Below, in pieces: positions 1 to 8,910 of a stretch of DNA of 64,000 bases. This DNA comes from Rattus norvegicus (Eukaryota; Chordata; Mammalia; Rodentia; Muridae). Within the stretch, counting starts at the first letter, position 1. Every line of letters starts with the position of its first letter. The stretch spans positions 48,156,725 to 48,220,724 of the forward strand of contig NC_086031.1 in the NCBI RefSeq assembly GCF_036323735.1, in the 5' to 3' direction. Made by a program: the position numbers and the translations under genes. The notes beneath the pieces are model-generated. The model was given only the letters and a program-made list of their open reading frames with translations. It did not search any database and had not been told where the DNA came from.

Positions 1-545
1 AGAAAATCTCCATTCCTGCATTACCATATTCCCCCCACCCCCATGTCAATGACCTGCTGTATGGCACTGGGCAGGTCATCTCATCTCTCTCTCTCTCTGG
101 TAGTCTGTGCTTATCTAGAAGAGATGCGAGTCAGTGGGAGAATTGAGAAGGCCCCTTCTGGTTTAAATCCAAATAAGATCCGGATTGCAAAACTGTTTCC
201 CACTCCGTGGAATTTTCTTCTTCCTCTTGGGCATGTTCTAAATGTTATCCATCTCCAGCTATTTTACGAAGCCCCTTTGAGGATCCTGGTTACTAAATCG
301 TCGGTTCCTTGTGTGTGTGCACCTGTGTGAGGCTGCCCCAGTTCGACATAGGGTCCTTGACGTCACCCACAGAGGCTTTCCTCTCCGGATCTCCCGCTGC
401 CTGCGCACTCAGTACTGGCTGTGTATCCAGGGGCTGATGCAGGCTCAGGCCGATTTCTACTGCCCCTCCCCTCCCTTCCACCTATTGTTCTTGTCAGTCC
501 TCGGAGCTGGTGAGATTGAGACTTGGGCCTCTCTTGTCTTTTCAG
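1..545 (+). other. Chit1: Chit1 intron (3' part)
   Basis: No exon of the expected upstream 202-nt type (conserved LCTHLIYAFA strand) can be read in any frame. A short CT run lies at about 84-99. Nothing else recognised. Confidence 0.7.
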
Positions 546-602
546 GAACCCCAAGCTCAAGACCCTGTTAGCCGTCGGGGGCTGGAGCTTTGGTACCCAG
601 AA
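546..602 (+). CDS. Chit1: Chit1 coding exon, residues 87-105 (first in window)
   Basis: 57 nt after TTTTCAG and before GTGAGT. Encodes NPKLKTLLAVGGWSFGTQK, the conserved SxGG strand of GH18 barrels. The first base completes a codon begun in the previous exon, which is outside the window. Same length as the matching Chi3l1 exon at 39202-39258. Confidence 0.95.
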
Positions 603-2800
603 GTGAGTGGATGCGGGCACGTGGGCGGCAGAACCTGTGGGTGGGAATGTGGCACACTGGCAGACAGAGAGGTCCTCAGGGAAATAGGTCAGGCCAAAGC
701 TTGACAAGGGGTGAGGTTCCAGACCATGGCGCTTTTCCCTCTGGTTCTAGACCCGCAACAGGATGAGATGGCAGGAAGCATGGCTCCCGGTTGCCATAGA
801 GATAGTCTCACCAGAAGCCTAGAACCTAAAACAGCAGAGAGAGTTCTGACCTCTCCAGCCTCAGTCTCCTCCTCCAGGAAGTGGGCGGAGAGGGACCAGG
901 GATCCCAGACAGCTTGCAGTGTGCTTTCTGAGTTCTGAATGGGATATCTTGTCAGTGAGAGTTAGCTTGGCTGCCAAATTAATTGTCCATCTCTATAATT
1001 GTTTTTATTTATGGAGATAATGAAGCTAGAAATATCTAGAAAAATTTACACTATATGGTTCCCAAAGCTTTAAACATTTAAGAAAATATTTTTGGACCAT
1101 AAGACATTTTGAGAATCTGATTAATGTTATGACAACTTCCCAAAATAACACTTATATATATATTTTTTAATTAACATTGTTAGGGTTTTTAGCCTGGCAT
1201 CCCCAGAGACATGGACCTAAGAGTTGACACCATTAATTTAAGTTAGAAGTTAATAAAAGTAAATCAAAATAGAATCAATCTGTAAAAACTTGAGATTCTT
1301 AGGAACTCTAAGGATTCTTTGGGGGGGTCCACTGGGGGAGGGAGATGGGGTAGAGGTTCCCCCATCTAACATGGAGATTCGAGAAGAGCTCTGTACAGCA
1401 TGAAGGTTAGCACATAGCACTCCACTTAACCTGCCAGGGAGCTCAAAAGGGGGGGGTCCCCAGGTTCCCAGCTCCTTGCCAGTCTCATTGCGTGCCCCTC
1501 TAATTACATTGGGACAATCCATGTGAGGAGGAGGGGGTGGTGATAATTCTGATCGACAGTGAGACTGTCCAGGGACTGCCAGGGGATTAGAGCAGTCCTG
1601 GTGACATTGATGTTAGGGTTAGAAAGCACTTCTATTGTTCCTTTTCTTAACCAGGCCCCTAACCTGTCAGCAAATATCCCCAGCAGCCCCCAGACAGCCA
1701 TCCTAGAACCCTTTCTGATCTAAGCTCATGATTTGGATCCTGAGAACTTTTCTATTTGCCCTTGAGCAAGACAGTGGTCTTTAGTCTAGCCCCAGTCAGG
1801 CCACACCCCTTCCATCATACCACAGGTTCACAGACATGGTGGCCACAGCCAGCACCCGGCAGACCTTTGTCAACTCAGCTCTCTCGTTCCTGCGCACTCA
1901 TGGTTTTGACGGCCTTGACCTTGACTGGGAATACCCAGGAAGCCGAGGGAGCCCAGCAGTAGACAAAGAGAGATTCACAGCGCTGATACAGGTATGGCTG
2001 GGAGGGTCTAGGGTCAGTCAGTCTGCCAGGTGACTCAGGGTGGTGGTCCTACTGTGGTTGAGGGCTGCTCTGGTCCCAGGACCAGCAGCTTCAGACTGCA
2101 GAGTGTGAACACCTATGGGGGAGTGGGTAATAGGATAGAGGGTCCTGCTAGCCCCTGCCTCTGCCTTCATTCTGCATTCTTCCCACAGGATTTGGCCAAA
2201 GCCTTCCAGGAGGAAGCCCGGGCCTCAGGGAAAAGTCGCCTCCTTCTGACTGCAGCTGTACCAACTGGTCGAGGCCATGTGGATGCTGGTTATGAGGTGG
2301 ACAAGATTGTTCAGTGAGTCTCAGGCAGTCTACTTAACCCCCACATTCTCCAAGGCTGGAGCAGCCCAGGCTGGTTGAGCTTTACAGAGATGAAGCAGAC
2401 CTCCGCCTGCAAGGCATGGCTTTCAGATGCTACCCCGTGTCTGAGAAGTCCCTGCTTTCTGCATTGGCTACTGCGTTATTTCAGATCCTTTTTGTGGGTG
2501 TGTGTGGATGGTTGGGGTGGTCTTTGTTCTTCCCTTCCTTGGGTACTCACAATGTTAGAGAAAGAACACTCTTGGGGGCAGGAAGAGGGAAGGGAGAGCA
2601 TCTCCAAGAATATGGGAGGTCACTCACATGTTAGCTCTCAGTGTGGTATGTGGAGCTGCGGCCCCTATGACACTTGAGAGATGGAATAGTGGTGCAGGCC
2701 TTGATTCCCAGCACTCAGGAGGTAGGGGCAAGCAAGTCTCTATGAGTTTGAAACCAGCCTGCTCGTCACTGATTTCCAGGTCAGCTACATAGAGAGATGC

Positions 2801-2866
<66 letters not shown>

Positions 2867-5800
2867 GGGAGAGGAAGCTTATAATTGCAGCCTGCTGAGT
2901 AAGAGCCTACATTTAGTGAGGTTCTCAGGGGACTTACGTAATGTTAAAACTTGGGAAGCACTGAGCTAGATTGCTTCCAAAACAGCAAAATAGAACCAGC
3001 TTTCTTGCACAGAACAGAAAACACCTGAGGGTGCTGAAGTGGGGAAGGGGGAGGACAGCAAAGACAGTGCCCAACACCCCAGTGGGAACGGGACTGGTCT
3101 AAGGGTGAGGGATGGAGAATGTCCTTATCTCCCCACCCCTCCCCACCTCTCCTGCAGGAGTTTGGATTTCATCAACCTTATGGCCTACGACTTCCACAGC
3201 TCCTGGGACAAGACCACAGGGCACAACAGCCCCCTCTACAAAAGGCAAGGAGAGACTGGGAAAGATGCTGAAAAAAATGTGGTAAGTGGTCGGTGGGTGG
3301 GGTGAGGTGGGGGTCCCCTGTCCAGCAGAACCTGTGCGGTGGCCTCATCTGAACCTCAGTTCCCTAATGGAAAACAAAACCAGGAAAACTAAGTAAGCCA
3401 CCAAGTTCCAGGGTTTTCCTGTTGTCTTTGTCTGCTTGCTTTATTCTGCCCCGTGCCAGTTCTGAGGGGAAAGCATCACTTCTCTGCAGGATCTTAGCTG
3501 ACAACAGAACAAGTCATTTTAATGACATCAGACACACAAGGGACCGATGGGGAAGCCTCCTTGGAACTTGACTCTGTAGCCCATATGGCTCCCTCGTGTT
3601 TCACATCCACCCCTTGCCCAAGGTTGATAACACTGAAAGGGGAGGAACTACCCAGGCCCAGGAAGGGCAAACTGGTCTTAAACTGCAGCCGGGATCCACC
3701 CAACTCTTCCTCCCTGAGAAGTCTGGATAACTTCTCAGGGCTCTAACACGTGACTGTGCTTAGACACTGGGGATGCAGACCCAAGTCCCTTGATCTTGTT
3801 CCCAGGTGAAACCTATCGCCATACTAGTTAACAGAGAACACGCTCCCAGCTTCCTGTGTCACATCTGCTAGGCTCACGAACACGGTACACCCTTGAATTC
3901 AAAAGGCTAACTGTATTAGTTTCATTCTAGATGCATTGCCAGGTGGGGCAGGAATTTCTTTCTTCAGTGATGTATTCCAAGCCCCTAGGGAAGAGCCTGG
4001 TACACAGGGGACGGTCGGTGACTATTTGTTGGGTGCATGGTTGACTGGTTCCAAAGCCCCAAGTCTGGTTATTGGGCCTTGCAGCTTCTCTCACAGGGCG
4101 TAGGAGCTGAAAGAAGGGTATAAATGGGGTGCTTAAGAACCAGCTTAAGAAGAGCCTGGGACCCAGCAGAGGAGATCCTGCCCTCTTGCTCCCTCTAGAA
4201 CCCCATTCTCAGGCAACCAGAACCCAGGTAAAGACAGATAATCAGGCCCCCTTCTCTAACAGGATGCTGCTGTGACGCTCTGGCTGCAGAAGGGGACCCC
4301 TGCCAGCAAACTGATGCTTGGCATGCCCGCCTACGGACGCTCCTTCACCTTGGCCTCCTCATCAGACAGTGGAGTTGGGGCTCCAGCCACAGGACCTGGG
4401 GCCCCAGGCCCCTATACTAAGGAAAAGGGGATACTGGTTTACTTTGAGGTAAGACGACTTTTAGCTATCCTGAATATGGTAGAAGTCCAAGGACTCCTGC
4501 GAGTTAAGAGGGCTTCTCCTGTAGTTTCTGAGAAAAGGTGGTGAGCGTGGAGAATTCCGGCCAAGGGAACTCTATCCCATCCTGGACCCCTTGTATATAT
4601 CCTTAAGCTAAGAAGCCTAAAGTGTAAATCCACAGTTCTAGGTGTTTCCACAGAACCTACTATGTTCTCTAGGCTTCCTTAGATGGGAATTTTCTAATCT
4701 CCTGTCTCCTCTTGGCATGAGGAGACAGATACTGTTAATCCCAGAGATTCCAGAAAGACCACAGACCCAAACCGTCATAGCCAAATTAATTAAAGCATGT
4801 GTGTGTCTGTGTGTATGTGTGTGTGTGTCTGTGTGTATCTGTGTATATGTGTGTGTACATGTGTGTGTATGTGTGTATGTGTGTCTCTGTGTGTGTGTCT
4901 CTGTGTGTGCATATCTGTGTGTGTGTCTATGTGTGTATCTGTGTGTATATATGTTTGTGTGTGTATGTCTGTGTGTGTGTATGTCTGTGTGTGTGAGTGT
5001 ATGTGTGTGTGTATGTGTGTATGTGGCTCTGTGTGTGTGTATGTGTGTATGTGTCTCTGTGTGTGTGTATGTGTGTATGTGTCTCTGTGTGTGTATATGT
5101 GTGTGTGAGTGTATGTGTGTATATGTGTATGTGTCTGTGTGTATATGTATGTGTGTGTGTCTATGTGTGTATTTGTGTGTATGTATGTGTCTGTGTGTGC
5201 ATCTGTGTGTGTGTCTATGTGTGAGTGTATGTGTGTATATGTATGTGTGTATGTGTGTGTATGTGTGTATGTGTATATGTATGTGTGTGTATGTGTGTAT
5301 GTGTATATGTGTGTGTATGTGTGTGTATGTGTATATGTGTGTGTGTCTGTGTGTATGTGTATATGTGTGTATGTATGTGTGTGAGTGTATGTGTGTATGT
5401 GTGTGTGTGAGTGTGTGTACAGGCTGCCTCCCTCTAAGGAAGGGTTCAAGAAGTCAGCACTGGACTTGGGAAGATAAGGGTTTTATAGTTTAGGTGTAGG
5501 GAGTTTCCACAGGGGGTGGCAGGCAAACAGGTGTGATCACAGAAGCAGAACATAAGCATAACAAGGTGGTCGAGATGACTTCCTGAGACAAAGCCGTGGC
5601 TGCACGGTGGGCACAGCACGGTGGGCACAGCACGGTGGGCACAGCACGGTGGGCACAGCAAGGGGGTCACAGCAAGGTGGGCACAGCACGGTGGGCACAG
5701 CACGGTGGGCACAGCAAGGGGGTCACAGCAAGGTGGGCACAGCACGGTGGGCACAGCAAGGTGGCCATAACAAGGTGGTCATAACAAAGTGGTCACAACA

Positions 5801-6734
5801 ACAAAGTCATATCAACATTTTGAAACAGCAGAATGGTTGTCGTTTTCCAGAACAGGCAGTACAGCACCACTTGAAGGTAAGGGTTACAGGTGAGGCACAG
5901 CACAATCCTTAAAAAACAGATTTAATCACAAACAGGAATGAGCCTAGTTCGTGTTTACTCTAAGACGGTTTCTTTTTTCTTCTTTTTTTTTAATCTTTAT
6001 TAACTTGAGTATTTCTTATTTACATTTCAATTGTTATTCCCTTTCCCGGTTTCCGTGCCAACATCCCCCTAGCCCCTCCTCCTCCCCTTCTAGATGGGCT
6101 TCCCCTCCCCATCCTCTCCCCCATTACCGCCCTCCCACCAACAATCATGTTCACTGGAGGTTCAGTCTTGGCAGGACCAAGGCTTCCCCTTCCACTGGTG
6201 ATCTTACTAGGCTATTCATTGTTACCTATGATGTTGGAGCCCAGGGTCAGTCCATGTATAGTCTTTGGGTAGTGGCTTAGTCCCTGGAAGCTCTATAAGA
6301 CGGTTTCTAAGCCCAAGCTGGAGGCAGGCTGATTTGTCACTGCCTGCTGTTGTTATTCTTTCCTAACATAGCTCTGTTCCTACAGGTCTGCTCCTGGAAG
6401 GGAAAACAGAGAATCGAGGACCAGAAGGTGCCCTATGTCTCCCAGGGCAACCAATGGGTGGGATTTGATGACAGGGAAAGCTTCAGAGCCAAGGTGAGGC
6501 CCAGCCCAATGGGGAGGTGGTGGCCCCAGCAGATCTGAGGCCTATCAATAACATCAGCACTTAAGTTCTCTTCAAGGATGAGTGTTCTTGTAAATACCTC
6601 AGCATTGCACCCTCTTTGTGTGACAGCATCCTGAGCACTTATCACCTATCATAAAGACACAATGGAGGCTGGGGATGTAGCTCAGTGGCAGACGACTTGC
6701 CTGGCATATGCAAGGCCCAAGGTTTAATCCCCAG

Positions 6735-6823
<89 letters not shown>

Positions 6824-7086
6824 GAAGGGAAGGGAGGGAGAGGGGGAGGAAAATGGGGAGAGGGAAGAGGAGGGGGAAAGGAAGGGAAGGGAAAGGGGAG
6901 GAAGGGGAGGGGGAGGGGAGAGGAAGTGGAAGGGAGGGAAGTGGAGGGAAGGGGAGGGAGGGGGAGGGGGAGGGGGAGAGGAGAGGAGGGGAAGGGGAGA
7001 GGGAAGGAAGGGAAAGAGAGGGGGAAGAAAGGGAAAGAGAGAGAGAAAGAGAGGGAGGGAGAGAGAGGAGAGAGGAGAGAGAGGAG

Positions 7087-7131
<45 letters not shown>

Positions 7132-8910
7132 TCTTGACAAGATTTGTATTTTACCGAAATACTAACTCTACAGGCACATGGAAAGCAGAAATACGCATGG
7201 TGGGACATGGGATTTTATCCAGTCCGTTGGCCACAATTGGAACATGTGTGTCATTGATTTGCTTATAGGACCCTTTCATCCTAATATGGGCTCATTAAAG
7301 TGTTTCCTGGCCCCTCTTCCTGAGGAGATCCTCAGTTCCTGAAGGGAACAGAGCTACACATGTTCGTGAACAGGCCTCTTGGGGCAGACAGCAGCAGGCA
7401 GGGTCTCTCAGAAATGCAGATGATGTGTTCTGTGGGAATCTAGAAAAGAGTAGATGCTGTTCAGAGAGGAAGTGTACTTGGGGCAAGTCCGGAAGCCCAG
7501 AAGGTAGGCAGGTATCCAGGGAGGAGACTGTGGGCAGTCAGGATGGAGAAGGGATGGACCGTGAGTACAGGGGTAGGACCCATGAAGAAGAGTGAGGTCA
7601 GCTCCTGGCCCCCTCCACAAATATCATGGAGCTCTCTGAGGCAACGCATAGCTCAGCGTATTCCCACAGGGGCCCTCGGGGTGACAAGGACATGAAGACA
7701 TGAAGGCCAAGCTTGCTTCGGAACTTTGGGAAAACTGAGGCCTGCTTGCCTGTGGCAGCTGAGCCTCTAGCAACCAGGAGACATCTTTTAATCCCCCACA
7801 TCTGCTCACACCCCCAGGCTGCCTATGTGAAACAGAAGGGACTGGGAGGGGCCATGGTCTGGATTCTGGATGGGGATGACTTCAAAGGTTCCTTCTGCAA
7901 CGAGGGCCAGTACCCTCTCATCCGGACACTACACCAGGAGCTGAGTGAGTAACCGGCTGAACTCAGAGAGGGGTGCACACCCTCCCGCCTCATAAGCCTT
8001 TCTGAGGAAACACTGCCCTCCCCCCAGTATTGTGATTTCTCAAAGTTCATGTGCACAAGGAGCTAAGGGAACTGTTGAAACTACAGGCTTCGCCCTCCCT
8101 TTCCTGTTTCTCACTGGCAATAGCTGACAGGGTGTGGTAACAGGGATACTTCCAAAGGCCTCAGCCAAACGGCTGTTGACTCTCATCAAAAAGAAAGCCT
8201 ACCCTCACCCCGTGGCATGCAACCCAGGTGCCCCTCATTGGTATACGGCTAGGTGTCACACTGGTACGTGGTCATCGGCCGCCTTCTACTGTGCACATAG
8301 ATTGTCTTCCGGGCAGTGCCCCGATGTAGGTGTGACTCCGTCTGGATGCGGGATGAGGGGTACTGGACTGCTGCCTTCGGTGGCTGCTGCTGAATGCTTG
8401 GCCTGTGGTTTGGAATCTGTTAGACCAACATTGGTTGGATCATCCTTGTCTTTCTAGGCCTTTCATCCGGGCCTCCAAGAAGCCCAGAACAGGAAGTACC
8501 TGGGCCACACCAGCCTTCTGAGCCCGAGCAGGGCCCCAGCCCAGGGCTAGATGACTTCTGCCAAGGCAAAGCTGATGGGCTCTACCCCAACCCTACAGAA
8601 AAGTCCAGTTTCTACAGCTGTGGAGGGGGGCGACTGTTCCAGCACAGCTGCCCCCCAGGCCTGGTGTTTATCGACTCTTGCAAATGCTGTACCTGGGGTT
8701 GAGTCCCTGGAGTCCCATCAGACTCCAGTCTGAGGCCAGGCTTGGGACGCCCCGCCCCCTGCCAGTAGCTTGCTTCTGCTTTCCCTGGGGGGCTGCAGGA
8801 GGCCTCTCTGTTCTTTCCCTGACTCGGCCTCTGCTCAGCTTTTTGGCTTCCTTTTTGTCTCTTCTAGGCTCCCGCTTTACCTGAAAAAATAAACTTATTT
8901 TTCACCCCCG
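546..8910 (+). CDS. Chit1: Chit1 (chitotriosidase), 3' part of gene: eight coding exons and 3' UTR
   Basis: Secreted family 18 chitinase that hydrolyses beta-1,4 GlcNAc polymers; in mammals it is a macrophage/epithelial product acting on fungal and arthropod chitin. Coding exons seen: 546-602, 1826-1991, 2189-2313, 3158-3281, 4263-4448, 6386-6493, 7818-7944, 8458-8702, all bounded by AG/GT. They join in one open frame of 378 residues and a stop; by alignment to the family from memory these are residues 87-464 of a 464-residue protein. The DGxDxDxE active site is intact (FDGLDLDWEYPG, Glu codon 1929-1931). The last exon adds a Ser/Pro hinge and a six-cysteine CBM14 chitin-binding domain, which separates Chit1 from the chitinase-like lectins. 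The signal peptide and N-terminal strands are encoded before position 1. AMCase (Chia) is the alternative, but the exon series, hinge and neighbours Chi3l1/Mybph/Adora1 favour Chit1. Confidence 0.95.
603..1825 (+). other. Chit1: Chit1 intron, no recognised element
   Basis: AT-rich from about 960 to 1290 and otherwise ordinary sequence. No SINE or simple repeat of note. Ends in a standard acceptor. Confidence 0.7.
1826..1991 (+). CDS. Chit1: Chit1 catalytic exon, residues 106-160
   Basis: 166 nt between CCACAG and GTATGG. Contains FDGLDLDWEYPGS; the DxxDxDxE acids are all present, with the proton-donor Glu (residue 140) at 1929-1931. The matching Chi3l1 exon lacks five codons here and has lost the acidic pair. 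Confidence 0.96.
2189..2313 (+). CDS. Chit1: Chit1 coding exon, residues 161-202 (part)
   Basis: 125 nt between TTCCCACAG and GTGAGT. Encodes DLAKAFQEEA through LLLTAAVP to YEVDKIV plus two bases of Gln202. The LLxxAAV strand is typical of GH18. Confidence 0.95.
2683..2802 (+). repeat. B1 SINE (Chit1 intron)
   Basis: Diverged B1: 'cccagcactcaggagg', 'gtctctatgagtttgaaacc' and 'cagcctg' occur in B1 order. It runs straight into a TG microsatellite in place of the A tail. Confidence 0.75.
2803..2864 (+). repeat. (TG)n microsatellite
   Basis: About 30 uninterrupted TG units directly after the B1 copy, in a Chit1 intron. Confidence 0.95.
3158..3281 (+). CDS. Chit1: Chit1 coding exon, residues 202-243
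   Basis: 124 nt between CTCCTGCAG and GTAAGT. Encodes LDFINLMAYDFHSSWDKTTG and HNSPLYKR; the MxYDxH motif lines the substrate cleft. The 124-nt length is shared with Chi3l1 exon 7. Confidence 0.96.
3282..4262 (+). other. Chit1: Chit1 intron with a TATA-like site near its end
   Basis: Unique-looking sequence. A good TATAAAT lies at 4119-4125, about 140 nt before the next exon, and a donor-like CAG|GTAAAG at 4227/4228. No repeats recognised. Confidence 0.6.
4263..4448 (+). CDS. Chit1: Chit1 coding exon, residues 244-305
   Basis: 186 nt between TCTAACAG and GTAAGA. Encodes DAAVTLWLQKGTPASKL, then MPAYGRSFTLA and the alpha+beta insertion domain up to YFE. Only one codon longer than the 183-nt Chi3l1 counterpart. 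Confidence 0.95.
4797..5419 (+). repeat. Complex TG-rich tract (TGTGTA/TGTCTG mixture), about 620 bp
   Basis: Alternating purine-pyrimidine DNA of TG with interspersed TA, TC and TATA steps, in the Chit1 intron between the exons at 4263-4448 and 6386-6493. All six frames stay open only because of the repeat (Cys/Val or His/Thr repeats); it is not coding. Confidence 0.95.
5603..5798 (+). repeat. Minisatellite, 14-bp unit, 14 copies
   Basis: Unit CACGGTGGGCACAG repeated in register from 5603, with CAAGGGGGTCACAG and CAAGGTGGGCACAG variants in the middle and decay to CAAGGTGGTCATAA at the 3' end. The variants recur in the same order with a 56-bp (4-unit) period. Confidence 0.93.
5974..6295 (-). 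mobile_element. 5'-truncated L1 (LINE-1) 3' end, antisense, with target-site duplication
   Basis: The plus strand shows poly-T, then the reverse of the rodent L1 3' UTR ('aacatccccctagcccct', 'cccattaccgccctccca', 'tccatgtatagtctttggg'). It is flanked by TAAGACGGTTTCT at 5961-5973 and 6296-6308, a perfect 13-bp duplication. Inserted antisense into a Chit1 intron about 80 nt before the exon at 6386. Confidence 0.9.
6386..6493 (+). CDS. Chit1: Chit1 coding exon, residues 306-341
   Basis: 108 nt between TTCCTACAG and GTGAGG. Encodes VCSWKGKQRIEDQKVPY and NQWVGFDDRES. The loop after CSWKG is two residues shorter than in human CHIT1 as I remember it. The frame stays open. Confidence 0.94.
6664..6738 (+). 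mobile_element. ID-type tRNA-derived SINE, older copy
   Basis: 'ggggatgtagctcagtggca' (A box) and 'ggtttaatccccagtac' (B box) spaced as in ID elements. More diverged than the copy at 59896. Its tail is replaced by GA and CA microsatellites. Confidence 0.8.
6739..7128 (+). repeat. (GA)n, (CA)n and a 300-bp polypurine tract
   Basis: (GA)n at 6739-6783, (CA)n at 6785-6821, then GGGA/GGAA/GAGA-rich DNA to 7128 that is almost entirely purine. Lies in the Chit1 intron before the exon at 7818. Long Arg/Glu and Leu/Ser reading frames here are artefacts. Confidence 0.95.
7818..7944 (+). CDS. Chit1: Chit1 coding exon, residues 342-384 (part)
   Basis: 127 nt between CACCCCCAG and GTGAGT. Encodes AAYVKQKGLGGAMVWILDGD, the MVWxLDxDD strand with the conserved Trp at the base of the -1 subsite, and then the end of the catalytic domain. 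No internal duplication is seen; the known human null allele carries a 24-bp duplication in an exon of this region. Confidence 0.94.
8458..8702 (+). CDS. Chit1: Chit1 last coding exon: hinge and chitin-binding domain, stop TGA 8700-8702
   Basis: Acceptor TTTCTAG. Encodes a Ser/Pro/Gly/Glu-rich hinge (about residues 384-414), then CBM14 (about 415-464) with six cysteines (FC, YSC, HSC, DSC, KC, C) and a final CCTWG. The hinge-CBM layout is the hallmark of secreted 50-kDa chitotriosidase. Confidence 0.95.
8703..8910 (+). other. Chit1: Chit1 3' UTR with AATAAA at 8888-8893
   Basis: About 200 nt of non-coding exon after the stop. The canonical AATAAA is followed by T/C-rich sequence; cleavage near 8905-8915 is inferred. 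Confidence 0.75.

Noticed and set aside
1..545. Upstream Chit1 exon
   Set aside because: No frame gives the expected 202-nt exon with the conserved LCTHLIYAFA strand; it must lie left of the window.
4642..5493. Long Cys/Val and His/Thr open frames across the TG tract (also at 16947-17874, 20829-21492, 24281-24897)
   Set aside because: They are open on both strands purely because of dinucleotide repeats; no start context, splice sites or domain.
5603..5798. CRISPR-like array
   Set aside because: Units are contiguous 14-mers without spacers, in a mammalian intron.
6642..7268. Arg/Glu- and Ser/Leu-rich open frames
   Set aside because: Artefacts of the GA/GGGA polypurine tract in a Chit1 intron.
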